From contig CBDHHE010000001.1 in the NCBI GenBank assembly GCA_965263335.1, forward strand, positions 1,302,001 through 1,366,000: DNA of 64,000 bases, in the 5' to 3' direction. Origin of the DNA: Thermohalobaculum sp965263335 (GTDB lineage: Bacteria; Pseudomonadota; Alphaproteobacteria; Rhodobacterales; Rhodobacteraceae). The position numbers were made by a program, and so were the translations under genes. How positions within the stretch are numbered: position 1 is the stretch's first letter; each line of letters opens with the position of its first letter. The notes under the pieces were generated by a model. That model did no database searches, was not told the origin of the DNA, and saw only the letters and a program-made list of their open reading frames with translations. This document shows, one piece after another, positions 35,467 through 44,105 of the stretch.

Positions 35467-35907
35467 ATGTCTGCGACAGAGATTTCATCGCCCCCTGCCC
35501 CCGGCATCCTCCTCGCCCGTGGTGTCTGCCGGATGCTTCTGGATGCCGGACTTTCGCCGCTGACCGAGTTCCCGACCAAAAGCGGTCGTCGGATGGATGT
35601 CTGCGCGCTCGGCACGGATGGAGAAGTATGGTGCGTCGAGGTCAAATCCTCGCGGGCGGACTTCACCTCGGACCGCAAGTGGTCAAGCTATCTGGAATGG
35701 TGCGACAAGCTGTTCTTTGCGGTCCCCGAGGGGTTTCCGGACGAGCTCCTCCCAACCGCACACGGGTTGATCCGAGCGGACAGCTATGGCGCCGAAGTTT
35801 TGCGGCATCCGGTCGAACATCGCCTTGCTGCACCCCGCCGACGCGCGGTCACGCTGAGGTTTGCCCGCCTCGCGGCAGATCGCCTCGCGCGAGTGCAAAC
35901 AGGATAG
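35467..35907 (+). CDS. mmcB: MmcB family DNA repair protein
   Basis: A 146-residue protein of the MmcB family, known in Caulobacter as an SOS-induced factor in mitomycin C resistance. Conserved blocks are LARGVCRMLLDAGLSPLTEF, PTKSGRRMDVCALG and VWCVEVKSSRADFTSDRKWS, which resemble a PD-(D/E)xK nuclease core (D in RMDV, E-V-K). The ATG at 35467 is chosen: the longer frame from 35437 would include the LexA box. It lies 3 nt from the end of the convergent hydroxymethyltransferase gene. Confidence 0.9.
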   Translation: MSATEISSPPAPGILLARGVCRMLLDAGLSPLTEFPTKSGRRMDVCALGTDGEVWCVEVKSSRADFTSDRKWSSYLEWCDKLFFAVPEGFPDELLPTAHGLIRADSYGAEVLRHPVEHRLAAPRRRAVTLRFARLAADRLARVQTG

Positions 35908-35910
35908 AAA

Positions 35911-37230
35911 TCAGTTGCGGATGAACGAATAACCCGCGAACCGTTTGCGGTAGGCCGTCACATCGGATGCCACATCCTCCGGATGACCCTGGAGTGCCCG
36001 TGCGATGAGCGCTGCCAGTTCGCCCATGTCTGCCGAGGTCATCCCGCGGCGTACGATCTCGGGCGTGCCAAGCCTCAGCCCGTTCATGTCGCCTTCCACC
36101 GGCGCTCTAGGGAGCCCGATCCCGCAGGCGAGAATGTTCGCACGACGCAGAAAGCGCGACATCGCCTGACCACCGCCGTAACGCGCAGCCAATACGGCGA
36201 ACTGATGCGAACGGGTGGCAATCTCCTCCGGGACATAGACCGGCACGCCTTCTGCCAGCAACGCAGCCGCAAGCGTTCGTGCACTGGCAACCATTTCGGC
36301 CGCATAAGCCTCTCCGTGGTCGCGCCAATCCAACAGGCTGACGGCCAGTGCGGCACTCTTCGCAGCATCGAAATTGGCCGTAAGACCCGGAAAGGCGATG
36401 GCGTCCAGACGTTCTGCCAAGACGTCGTCGTTGGTCACGATCAGTCCACCTGCGGGTCCCCCCAAGGACTTGTAGGTCGACATGGTCATCAGGTGAGCCC
36501 CGAGCGTGAGCGGGTTCTCCCACATCCCTCCGGCGATCATGCCGCAGAGATGCGCCGCATCGAACAACAGCTTGGCGTCAATTTCGTCGGCAATCTCACG
36601 CACTTCCGCAACCGGATGCGGCTCGAGATTGAGACTGCCGCCCAATGAGATCAGTTTCGGCCGATGCTCGCGCGCCATCGCCCGCAAGCCATCCAGATCG
36701 ACCGAGTAGTACTGATGAGCGACCGGCGCATACAGGATGTTCAGACCAAAGAGCCCAGCGGCCCCCGGCGATTGGTGGGTGACATGTCCACCGATTTCCG
36801 GTGGCGGCACGATGATGGTGTCACCGGCCCGACAACAGGCCATGAACGCATAGAGGTTCGCAATCGCACCCGAGGGCACTCTGATCTCGGCGAACTTCGC
36901 GTCGAAGACCTCCGCGGCCAAGGCGGCAGCGATCACCTCGATCTGTTCGATGGCCTCGAGACCCATCTCGTACTTGTCGCCCGGATAGCCGAGCGAGGGT
37001 CTCGACCCGAGACCCGCTGACAAGACCTCCTCAGCACGCGGGTTCATTACATTGGTCGCCGGATTGAGATTGATGCAGTCCCGATCGTGGATCGCCCTGT
37101 TTTGATCGATCAAGCTGGCAACGTGAGCTGCAATCTGCGTGCTATCTGCGGCAAGCGTTTGCTGCGTTACCTGCTCAATGTAGTCCTCACAGCCAGCCGG
37201 TACCCAGCCACGGCGCACGTAGGCCATCAT
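35911..37230 (-). CDS. Serine hydroxymethyltransferase-like PLP enzyme
   Basis: About 439 residues of the GlyA fold. Seen are NLNPATNVMNP, a GYPGDKYEMGLEAIEQIEVI block like GYPGxRYYGG in SHMT, DAAHLCGMIAGG and the PLP lysine in TMSTYKSLGGPAGGLIVTND (about residue 254), where standard SHMT has T-HK-LRGPRGG. It is therefore a divergent paralogue rather than the housekeeping enzyme, and may act on another amino acid or one-carbon donor. The ATG at 37230 (or 37227) follows GGAGGGGG. It is close to the methyl-compound island. Confidence 0.82.
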   Translation of the reverse strand: MMAYVRRGWVPAGCEDYIEQVTQQTLAADSTQIAAHVASLIDQNRAIHDRDCINLNPATNVMNPRAEEVLSAGLGSRPSLGYPGDKYEMGLEAIEQIEVIAAALAAEVFDAKFAEIRVPSGAIANLYAFMACCRAGDTIIVPPPEIGGHVTHQSPGAAGLFGLNILYAPVAHQYYSVDLDGLRAMAREHRPKLISLGGSLNLEPHPVAEVREIADEIDAKLLFDAAHLCGMIAGGMWENPLTLGAHLMTMSTYKSLGGPAGGLIVTNDDVLAERLDAIAFPGLTANFDAAKSAALAVSLLDWRDHGEAYAAEMVASARTLAAALLAEGVPVYVPEEIATRSHQFAVLAARYGGGQAMSRFLRRANILACGIGLPRAPVEGDMNGLRLGTPEIVRRGMTSADMGELAALIARALQGHPEDVASDVTAYRKRFAGYSFIRN

Positions 37231-37394
37231 GCCCCCTCCATCTCCTGCACTGCTCGGACCTTCGCCCACCTGCTGTCAAACGGCAAACCTCGAGTTGCAG
37301 CGGAACACGACGACCCAAGGCGTCTGGACGCACAAGGTGCCAGAGAGCGACAAGTTGATGCTGGAAGGCGTGCCTTCTGTCCGTACGTCAGCGC

Positions 37395-37607
37395 TCACTT
37401 CTTCTTTGACGCCTTTCCGCCTTTGGTCTTTGAGCGCGCGCGTTGTGCCGCGGCCATGAGTTCGCTCGCGATCTCTTCGGCCTCTTCCGGATCAAAATCC
37501 ATCGGCAGATCCACGCCGCCACCCGCGACGTAGATGCGCACCATGCCTCGATCCGTCGGACCAATCTGCAGGTTTGCGATCTCTTCGCTCTGCCGGTCGA
37601 TGCTCAA
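37395..37607 (-). CDS. Small conserved acidic protein with TTG start
   Basis: About 70 residues: SIDRQSEEIANLQIGPTDRG, MVRIYVAGGGVDLPMDFDPE and EAEEIASELMAAAQRARSK with a lysine-rich end. It resembles a small family common in Rhodobacterales (possibly DUF6324; not certain). The longer open frame to 37691 is unlikely; the TTG at 37607 has AGGAGAGG 7 nt upstream and gives a natural beginning. No function known. Confidence 0.65.
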   Translation of the reverse strand: MSIDRQSEEIANLQIGPTDRGMVRIYVAGGGVDLPMDFDPEEAEEIASELMAAAQRARSKTKGGKASKKK

Positions 37608-37716
37608 AAGCGCCTCTCCTGCCAAACGGCGCCCAGACGGACGCGATGTCACGAAACATCTACTCGCGACCACCAGCGAGGTCGAGCGCATTTCCCGTCA
37701 CACGCGCGCGCGACGC

Positions 37717-37745
37717 TTGAAAATCCTAAACACCGGCGCTAGACG
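37717..37745 (+). promoter_or_regulatory. Candidate promoter of tRNA-His
   Basis: TTGAAA at 37717-37722, 17 nt, TAGACG at 37740-37745. The start would fall about 10 nt before the tRNA. The -10 match is weak. Confidence 0.4.
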
Positions 37746-37761
37746 AGGCGAGGTGTGATCA

Positions 37762-37838
37762 GCCGCCTTAGCTCAGTTGGTTAGAGCGCTGGATTGTGGA
37801 TCCAGAGGTCCCCCGTTCGAGCCGGGGAGGCGGTACCA
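37762..37838 (+). tRNA. tRNA-His (GUG)
   Basis: A complete cloverleaf with acceptor stem GCCGCCT/AGGCGGT (G1-U72 wobble), D-arm, anticodon stem CTGGA/TCCAG with loop TTGTGGA (anticodon GTG), T-arm with GTTCGAG and encoded CCA at 37836-37838. Position 73 is A and the base before G1 is A, so the G-1:C73 pair typical for most bacterial tRNA-His is absent; this state is known for a group of Alphaproteobacteria. The 3' end faces the dddP gene 19 nt away. Confidence 0.96.
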
Positions 37839-37857
37839 CCGCAAGCAGCCTCCAAGC

Positions 37858-39177
37858 TCAGTCGAAAAAGCGCTGGTCGAATGGGTAGTGTGTGAGGTTC
37901 TCGACGCCGGTCTCCGTAACGAGCACTTGGTCCTCGAGCTTGATCGAGAAATCGCCGCCCTTGTGGGCGATAACGACCTCGACGCAGAACATCATGCCGG
38001 CTTCAACCACGTAGTCGAATGCGCCCTCACGCCAGTCCTCGGGATAGCGAATGAGCGGCCACTCATCACACAACCCGACCCCGTGCATCTTTGCGCCGTA
38101 TCGGCTCTCGACGAATTCGTCCGCGAGCATGTGCCCACCGAACGTCAGCTCACGAAACGACACGCCGGGCTTCAGCAGCTCGACATTTGTCATGATGTGC
38201 TCGTGGGCAATGCGGAACTGGCGCTTCATCTCGGGTGTCGGTTCGCCATCGCCAACCCACCATGTCCGGCTGATGTCCGAACACATCCCGTAGCAGCCGA
38301 CAAGATCGGTGTCGAAAGCCAGAATCTCTCCGTTCCTGATCACCCTTGGCCCGCATTCCTGAAACCAAGGGTTTGTGCGCGGGCCTGAGGTGAGCAACCT
38401 GGTTTCGATCCACTCGCCGCCGCGGCGAATGTTCTCGGCATGCAAAACCGCCCAGACATCGTCCTCGGTCATCCCGGGCGAGGCGACCGCCTCCATCGCG
38501 GCGATGGACTGCTCGCAGGCGTGCATGCAACAGCGCATGGCCTTGATCTCATCAGGGCCCTTGATCGAACGCACCTTCTCCGTCAGTTCCTCGCCCTCTT
38601 CGACGGTAAAGCCCGCATCTACAAGGGCGCGATAACCCGGAACCATGATCTTATCGACGGCGAGCCGCCGATTGGGTCCATGGGCGTCACAGAGCTCTGC
38701 GATCTGGCCCACGAAATCGTGGGCATCGCGCTCGATGTAGTCTCCGTTGCCGAAGTAGAACATCGAGGCGCCGGTGCGGACTTCGCTCACAAGCGGATTG
38801 AAGTCCGACAATACCGTGTCGCCGCCGCCCTTGAAGTCGAACAGAACCATGTAACCATCAGCACCGACGAAGCAGGCGCGGAATGGATTGTGCGCATTCC
38901 AGAGCTGCATGTTGCTCGAGTCGGTTGCGTACCGGATGTTGAGCGGATCGAACACAAGCGCACCGCCATATCCGCGGTCATTGATCCCCTTTACCAGCTT
39001 CGCATGCCTGTCGCGGCGCATCTGGCCCAGATTTGGCACCTCGATGCCGGCCTCTGCCCATTCAGCGAACGCGAGCGGCGTCGGACCGATCTCGGCGCGA
39101 TCGTCGTCATCTGGCGTGCCGTCCGGACGCAGGCGGGCGGGATCGATCTTTCTGGTGTCCGAATAGTGAAGGTTCAT
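37858..39177 (-). CDS. dddP: DMSP lyase DddP-like, copy A (M24 fold)
   Basis: A 439-residue protein like DddP, the iron-dependent lyase that splits DMSP into dimethyl sulfide and acrylate. Start MNLHYSDTRKIDP and blocks NIRYATDSSNMQLWNAHNPF, RRGGEWIETR and SGPRTNPWFQECGPR match the family. The metal ligands described for DddP are all present, shifted by six: D289, D291, D301, H365, E400, E415, and the catalytic Asp is D371 in KMHGVGLCDEWP. This argues against an ordinary Xaa-Pro peptidase. It lies 93 nt behind copy B with its own GAGGAG site, and ends 19 nt from tRNA-His. Confidence 0.9.
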   Translation of the reverse strand: MNLHYSDTRKIDPARLRPDGTPDDDDRAEIGPTPLAFAEWAEAGIEVPNLGQMRRDRHAKLVKGINDRGYGGALVFDPLNIRYATDSSNMQLWNAHNPFRACFVGADGYMVLFDFKGGGDTVLSDFNPLVSEVRTGASMFYFGNGDYIERDAHDFVGQIAELCDAHGPNRRLAVDKIMVPGYRALVDAGFTVEEGEELTEKVRSIKGPDEIKAMRCCMHACEQSIAAMEAVASPGMTEDDVWAVLHAENIRRGGEWIETRLLTSGPRTNPWFQECGPRVIRNGEILAFDTDLVGCYGMCSDISRTWWVGDGEPTPEMKRQFRIAHEHIMTNVELLKPGVSFRELTFGGHMLADEFVESRYGAKMHGVGLCDEWPLIRYPEDWREGAFDYVVEAGMMFCVEVVIAHKGGDFSIKLEDQVLVTETGVENLTHYPFDQRFFD

Positions 39178-39270
39178 CCTACGCTCCTCCTCACGCTCAA
39201 TGGTGTGCTGAGCGACGACACTCTGTCTGGCTCAGAAACGGCGCAGTCAGGTCGCATTCTGACAGCCTGC

Positions 39271-40602
39271 TCAGGCGAGCAAACGCGCATCGAACGGGTA
39301 GCTGGTCAGGTTCTCGACACCGTCTTCGGTGATCAGAACCTGATCTTCGAGTTTGATGCCGTCAGCAGCACCCGGGAGCCCCAGATAGGCTTCGACGCAA
39401 AGCGTCATCCCTGGCTCGATCACGTAGTCCTGGCCAATCTCAGGCAGATCACTCGGCCACTTGATCGAAGGCCATTCATCGCAGAGACCGACGCCGTGCA
39501 TCTTGGAGCCGTATCGCTGCGGGATGAACTCATCCGCCAGCAGGCGCCCTGCATGGGTGACTTCCGCAAACGTCATGCCCGGCTTGAGCGACGCCGTGTT
39601 CTCGACGATCAGCGCAACCGCCTCGCGGTAGAGACGCCGTTGCTCGACCGAGGGCTCGTCATCACCGATCCACCAGGTGCGTGACAGGTCCGCACACATC
39701 CCGTAGCAGCCGATCATGTCGGTGTCGAAGGCGAACAGTTCGTTGTTCTGCATGATGCGGGGTCCGCATTCCTGCATCCACGGATTGGTGCGCGGACCCG
39801 AGTTCAGGATGCGTGTCTCGATCCACTCGCCGCCGCGGATGAAGTTCTCGGACTGCAGGATCGACCAAGCCTCGACCTCGGTCATACCCGGACGCACAGC
39901 CGACTCCATGGCATGCATGCCCTGTTCACAGGCATAGAGTGCACAGCGCATGGCGGCGAGCTCGTCGGGACCTTTGATGACGCGGGTCTTCTCGGTCAGT
40001 TCCTCGCCGTCCATCACCTCAAGCCCCAGAGCCTCGAGGGCGCGGATGCCATGCAGCAACAGTTTGTCGACAGCGATGCGCCGGTTATCGCCAGCGCCAT
40101 GCTCTCGCATCAGATCGACGATCTGTGCTGCGAGGCTCTCCGCCCTCTCGTGCGCCTGATCCCCTGCCGAGAAGTAAAACAACCCCATGCCGTCACGCAC
40201 CTCCCGCACAAGCGGGTTATAGGACGAAAGGTGCTCGTTGCGGACATAGTCCCAGAGCATCATGTAGCCATCGGGCAGCACCAAACAGTAACGGAACGGA
40301 TTGTGTGCGTTCCAAAGCTGCATGTTGGTGGTGTCCGAGGCATAGCGGATGTTCATCGGATCGGTCAGCAACAGGGCGCCGTAGTCCCATTTCGCAAGCG
40401 CATCGACGAGTCGGCCATGGCGATACGCCCGCATGCGGGCAAGGTTTGGCACCTCGATACCGGCGGCCTCCCATTCGTCGAAGGCGAGCTTTGTCGGGCC
40501 GATCTCGATGCGATCGTTGTCATCGGGCGTGCCATCGGGACGGAGCGCCTTGCGCATCGTCGGATCTATTTTACGGCTCGCGGCGAAAGGCTCGGTTGAC
40601 AT
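39271..40602 (-). CDS. DMSP lyase DddP-like, copy B (M24 fold)
   Basis: A 443-residue paralogue of copy A in tandem. It keeps NIRYASDTTNMQLWNAHNPF, RGGEWIETR, SGPRTNPWMQECGPR and KMHGVGLCDEWP, with ligands D293, D295, D305, H369, E404, E419 and catalytic D375. It differs over the first 25 residues and in the substrate-side stretch after the catalytic Asp (IKWPSDLPEIGQDY). GGAGGAA precedes the ATG. First gene of the minus-strand pair; the 130-nt gap to the divergent methyltransferase probably holds both promoters. Either a second DMSP lyase or an enzyme for a related compound. Confidence 0.85.
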   Translation of the reverse strand: MSTEPFAASRKIDPTMRKALRPDGTPDDNDRIEIGPTKLAFDEWEAAGIEVPNLARMRAYRHGRLVDALAKWDYGALLLTDPMNIRYASDTTNMQLWNAHNPFRYCLVLPDGYMMLWDYVRNEHLSSYNPLVREVRDGMGLFYFSAGDQAHERAESLAAQIVDLMREHGAGDNRRIAVDKLLLHGIRALEALGLEVMDGEELTEKTRVIKGPDELAAMRCALYACEQGMHAMESAVRPGMTEVEAWSILQSENFIRGGEWIETRILNSGPRTNPWMQECGPRIMQNNELFAFDTDMIGCYGMCADLSRTWWIGDDEPSVEQRRLYREAVALIVENTASLKPGMTFAEVTHAGRLLADEFIPQRYGSKMHGVGLCDEWPSIKWPSDLPEIGQDYVIEPGMTLCVEAYLGLPGAADGIKLEDQVLITEDGVENLTSYPFDARLLA

Positions 40603-40732
40603 TGCTTCCTCCAGTCTTTCCCGGAGTTACGCACAGTCGGAACCGCCCGGTCTGTCAGATTTCCGTCGAGAAGCGTCGCAGAATGGCCAGCCATACTTGA
40701 CTTGTGCGAGCCCGCCGCCACAGATCCCCGAG

Positions 40733-41944
40733 ATGGACCCGGTGCGTGCGCAGTACGAACACTACCCCTATCCGGCGCGCGATCCGGCGGATGAGTCGCG
40801 TCGCCTGATCACCGGCTCACCCTCGCACCCTCTGGAGATCGATCACTTTCTCTTCAAGGGGCGGCGCGACTGGTCGGCGCCTTTTCGTGCGCTTGTCGCG
40901 GGCGGCGGAACCGGCGATGGACTGATCATGCTGGCCCAGTCGCTCACGGACATCGGATGCCCGGCGGACATCACCTATCTCGATCTGTCGCAGGCAAGCC
41001 GCGCCATTGCCGAGGCGCGCGCCGAAGCGCGTGGGCTCAACATCCGGTTCCTCACCGGCGATCTGGCAGAAGCTCCAAATCTCGGCACTTTCGACTACAT
41101 TGACTGCTGCGGTGTGCTGCACCATCTGCGGGATCCGGATGCAGGCTTTTCGGCATTGGCCAAGGCGCTCGCGCCAGAGGGCGGCATGGGCCTGATGGTC
41201 TATGCGCCGTATGGCCGGTCTGGTGTCTATCCACTGCAGTCAGCATTCGGCACGCTGTTTGCCGATCTGCCTGCGTCTGAACGTGTGCGGCTGGCCGCTG
41301 CGGCGCTGGATTTCCTGCCCGAAGTACACCCATTTTCCACCAACCAAATCCTCGGCGATCATCGCGACTCGGAGGCGGGACTGTATGACCTGCTGCTGCA
41401 TGCCCGTGATCGCGCCTACACCATCGGCGAGCTGGAAGATGCCCTATCGCGCGCTGGTCTGGGGAGTGTCTCGGTGCTGGAGCCCGCGCGCTACGACCCG
41501 CTGTCGTATCTGCCGAGTACACCGGAAATGAAAGCGCGCGCGAAGGACCTGTCGCAAATCCAGCGGCACACATTGGCCGAGCAACTCGCCGGAAACATCA
41601 AAACTCACGTCGTCTATGTCACTCTGAAAGAACGCGCGGGCCAAACCACGGCACGCCCAAATCGACCAGACATGGTGCCCCATCTGTCCGGAGCTCCGGC
41701 CGCAGCACTCGCCCAGCAACTCGCGGCAAAGGGGCGGTTCTCCCTCACTCTCGACGCACATTCCTTCACTGTCGAGATCCCTACCACAGCGGCACCTCTG
41801 ATCGCGCGGATCGACGGACAGAAAACTCTCTCCGAGATCGCCGACAACCGGGACTGGATGACTTTTTCAACCCTTTGGGGTCCGGTGCACCGCGGACTTA
41901 CCGGCTTCAACCTGCTCCACTACTCACAGGGTGCACGGCGATGA
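40733..41944 (+). CDS. Class I SAM-dependent methyltransferase
   Basis: A 403-residue protein. After EHYPYPARDPADESRRL comes a Rossmann methyltransferase domain: motif I LVAGGGTGDG, an acidic end to strand 2 (DITYLDLSQASRAIAEARAE) and DYIDCCGVLHHLRDPDAGFS. The C-terminal ~130 residues form a separate small domain (VPHLSGAPAAALAQQLAAKG, DGQKTLSEIADNRDW). Substrate unknown. The following DUF3445 gene overlaps by 4 nt, so the two proteins are probably made together. Confidence 0.85.
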   Translation: MDPVRAQYEHYPYPARDPADESRRLITGSPSHPLEIDHFLFKGRRDWSAPFRALVAGGGTGDGLIMLAQSLTDIGCPADITYLDLSQASRAIAEARAEARGLNIRFLTGDLAEAPNLGTFDYIDCCGVLHHLRDPDAGFSALAKALAPEGGMGLMVYAPYGRSGVYPLQSAFGTLFADLPASERVRLAAAALDFLPEVHPFSTNQILGDHRDSEAGLYDLLLHARDRAYTIGELEDALSRAGLGSVSVLEPARYDPLSYLPSTPEMKARAKDLSQIQRHTLAEQLAGNIKTHVVYVTLKERAGQTTARPNRPDMVPHLSGAPAAALAQQLAAKGRFSLTLDAHSFTVEIPTTAAPLIARIDGQKTLSEIADNRDWMTFSTLWGPVHRGLTGFNLLHYSQGARR

Positions 41945-42810
41945 CCCTTCTCGAGCGACCGGCTTACCTTCCGTTCATGGAGCCCCGAACCGCGAAGGCG
42001 CCAGGACTGTCGCCCCTTTGTCCCGAGATGTGGACCGTGCGTGACGCAGATTACGCGGCACAGATGGCATATCGCGCCGAGTTGTTGCGTGAGCGTCGCC
42101 CCATTGTCATCGATGAAGTGCCAGAGTGCGCTGCCCCTGCGCAGGACTTGCTGACGGAGCTCCTCGGTCATATCGCCACCTGCCCCGGGTTTCATGTTGG
42201 AGACCGGCACGTGCAGCGTCCCGATGGTGTGGCAGTCGAGCTCAACCCGCACGATCCCTTTGGCACAATCGGCAATCTGGTCTGCGAGGACTTCTGTCTG
42301 CTCGACCGCCCCGAGGGAACCGATGAGTATCGCCTTGTCGGCGCTGTTCTTGTCTTCCCGTCTCGCTGGAGCCTCGCGGAGAAGCTCGGACATCCGCTCA
42401 CCATCATCCACGACCCGGTACCGGACTATGACGAAACGCTTGCGCGCCGCGTGAACCGGGTTTTCGATACGCTCCGTCCGGGGCGTGGTCTGGTGCGGAT
42501 CAACTGGCTCGTGCATGCCACCTCGGAGCTGCACCTGCCCTTGGGGCTCGAGCTCAAGAAGTCTGGTTGGTCCGAGCCTTCAGACACGCTGTTCCTTCGC
42601 ACCGAACGCCAGACACTCGTGCGTCTGCCCAGGACCGGATCGGTTGCTTTCGGCATCAAAACTTCTGTCTCACCGCTCGCGAGTTTGGTGCCTTCAGAAG
42701 CACGCGCTCTGGAGGCGGCACTGGGGCACCATACGGACAGGTCCGTCGACTACCACGGCGGACCTGCACTCTACGATGCCGCGCGCCGCCTGCTTGCGAA
42801 AATCACTTGA
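41941..42810 (+). CDS. DUF3445 heme-dependent oxidative N-demethylase-like protein
   Basis: A 289-residue DUF3445 protein, the family of the heme-dependent oxidative N-demethylase that removes methyl from dimethylamine with oxygen. Conserved pieces are NLVCEDFCLLDRP, VLVFPSRWSLAEKLGHPLTI, IHDPVPDYDETLARRVNRVF and LVRINWLVHATSELHLP. It is coupled (ATGA) to the methyltransferase. The N-demethylase role is inferred from the family; the substrate may be another methylated amine. Confidence 0.87.
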   Translation: MTLLERPAYLPFMEPRTAKAPGLSPLCPEMWTVRDADYAAQMAYRAELLRERRPIVIDEVPECAAPAQDLLTELLGHIATCPGFHVGDRHVQRPDGVAVELNPHDPFGTIGNLVCEDFCLLDRPEGTDEYRLVGAVLVFPSRWSLAEKLGHPLTIIHDPVPDYDETLARRVNRVFDTLRPGRGLVRINWLVHATSELHLPLGLELKKSGWSEPSDTLFLRTERQTLVRLPRTGSVAFGIKTSVSPLASLVPSEARALEAALGHHTDRSVDYHGGPALYDAARRLLAKIT

Positions 42811-42876
42811 AGTAGACGGCAGGAACACGCATCTTCTCGGCGAAAGTGAACAAACGTTCAATTCGGGGAGAATCGC

Positions 42877-44052
42877 ATGTCCGAGCCCATCGCCATCGTT
42901 GGCGCCGCACGTACGCCCATGGGCGGATTTCAGGGTGAACTGGCATCTGCGACCGCCCCTGAACTCGGCGCTGTCGCAATTCGTGCTGCCCTCGAACGAG
43001 CCGGCACAGATGCAGCCACCGTCGATGAAGTGCTGATGGGATGCGTGCTTCCGGCAGGCCTCGGCCAGGCGCCGGCGCGACAGGCTGCGTTCGGGGCGGG
43101 TCTTCCCAAGGATGCGCCCTGCACGACACTGAACAAGATGTGCGGCTCCGGGATGAAGACCGTGATGGTCGCCGTCGACCAGCTTCGCGCGGGCAACGGC
43201 AACGTGGTTGTTGCGGGCGGCATGGAGAGCATGACGAACGCTCCCTATCTCGTGCCGAAGATGCGCAGCGGCGCGCGGATCGGGCATGCCCAGATGATGG
43301 ACCACATGTTCCTCGACGGGTTGGAAGATGCCTATGAGACCGGTCGCCTTATGGGCAGCTTCGCAGAGGATTGCGCCGAGAAGTACCAGTTCACCCGCGA
43401 AGCTCAGGACGGTTACGCACTTGCTTCCTTGGAGAATGCTCTGACTGCCCAGAAGGAAGGCTGGTTCGAGCGAGAGATCGCGGCCATCAGCGTACGAACA
43501 CGCAAGGGGTCCGTCGAAGTTTCAGTCGATGAACAACCGCGCAATGCGCGCCCCGAGAAAATCCCGACACTGAAGCCTGCGTTCAAGGAAGGCGGTACCG
43601 TCACGCCGGCCAATGCATCATCGATCTCGGACGGTGCCGCGGCTCTCGTGCTGATGCGTGGAGACTCAGTAGACGGCACGGGCGTCCGGGCGCGCATCCT
43701 CGCTCACGCGAGCCATGCACAGGAACCCTGCTGGTTTGCAACGGCGCCAATCCCTGCAATCCGGAAAGTGCTCGACAACGCCGGCTGGCAAGTCTCGGAC
43801 GTTGATCTGTGGGAGATCAATGAAGCCTTCGCCGTGGTTCCGATGGCCGCACAGGCCGAACTGGGCATCGCGCGCGAAAAGCTCAATGTGAATGGCGGTG
43901 CATGTGCGCTTGGTCATCCGGTCGGCGCCTCGGGCGCTCGGATCATCGTCACACTGCTGCACGAGATGGAGCGGCGCGATCTCAAGCGCGGGGTGGCCAG
44001 TCTCTGCATAGGCGGCGGAGAGGGCACAGCCGTTGCGATTGAACGCGACTGA
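42877..44052 (+). CDS. Acetyl-CoA C-acyltransferase (thiolase)
   Basis: A 391-residue thiolase of degradative/biosynthetic type. The active-site residues are C89 (TTLNKMCGSGMKTVM), H347 (NGGACALGHPVGASGARI) and C377 (SLCIGGGEGTAVA). It opens PIAIVGAARTPMGGFQGELA. It condenses or splits acyl-CoA and might feed acetyl-CoA from the breakdown of DMSP-derived or other short acids. It is in the plus-strand run, 66 nt after the DUF3445 gene. Confidence 0.95.
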   Translation: MSEPIAIVGAARTPMGGFQGELASATAPELGAVAIRAALERAGTDAATVDEVLMGCVLPAGLGQAPARQAAFGAGLPKDAPCTTLNKMCGSGMKTVMVAVDQLRAGNGNVVVAGGMESMTNAPYLVPKMRSGARIGHAQMMDHMFLDGLEDAYETGRLMGSFAEDCAEKYQFTREAQDGYALASLENALTAQKEGWFEREIAAISVRTRKGSVEVSVDEQPRNARPEKIPTLKPAFKEGGTVTPANASSISDGAAALVLMRGDSVDGTGVRARILAHASHAQEPCWFATAPIPAIRKVLDNAGWQVSDVDLWEINEAFAVVPMAAQAELGIAREKLNVNGGACALGHPVGASGARIIVTLLHEMERRDLKRGVASLCIGGGEGTAVAIERD

Positions 44053-44105
44053 TCACGAGGACGCACTAGTTCTGTAGCGCACAAGCTCGCCACGGGAGAA
44101 ACCCA

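Noticed and set aside
37231..37394. Possible riboswitch before the hydroxymethyltransferase gene
   Set aside because: No conserved glycine, SAM or other riboswitch core could be recognised by eye.
37858..40602. Reading the two M24 proteins as Xaa-Pro peptidases or creatinases
   Set aside because: The NMQLWNAHNPFR, RGGEWIETR and KMHGVGLCDEWP blocks and the full set of DddP ligands fit DddP better.
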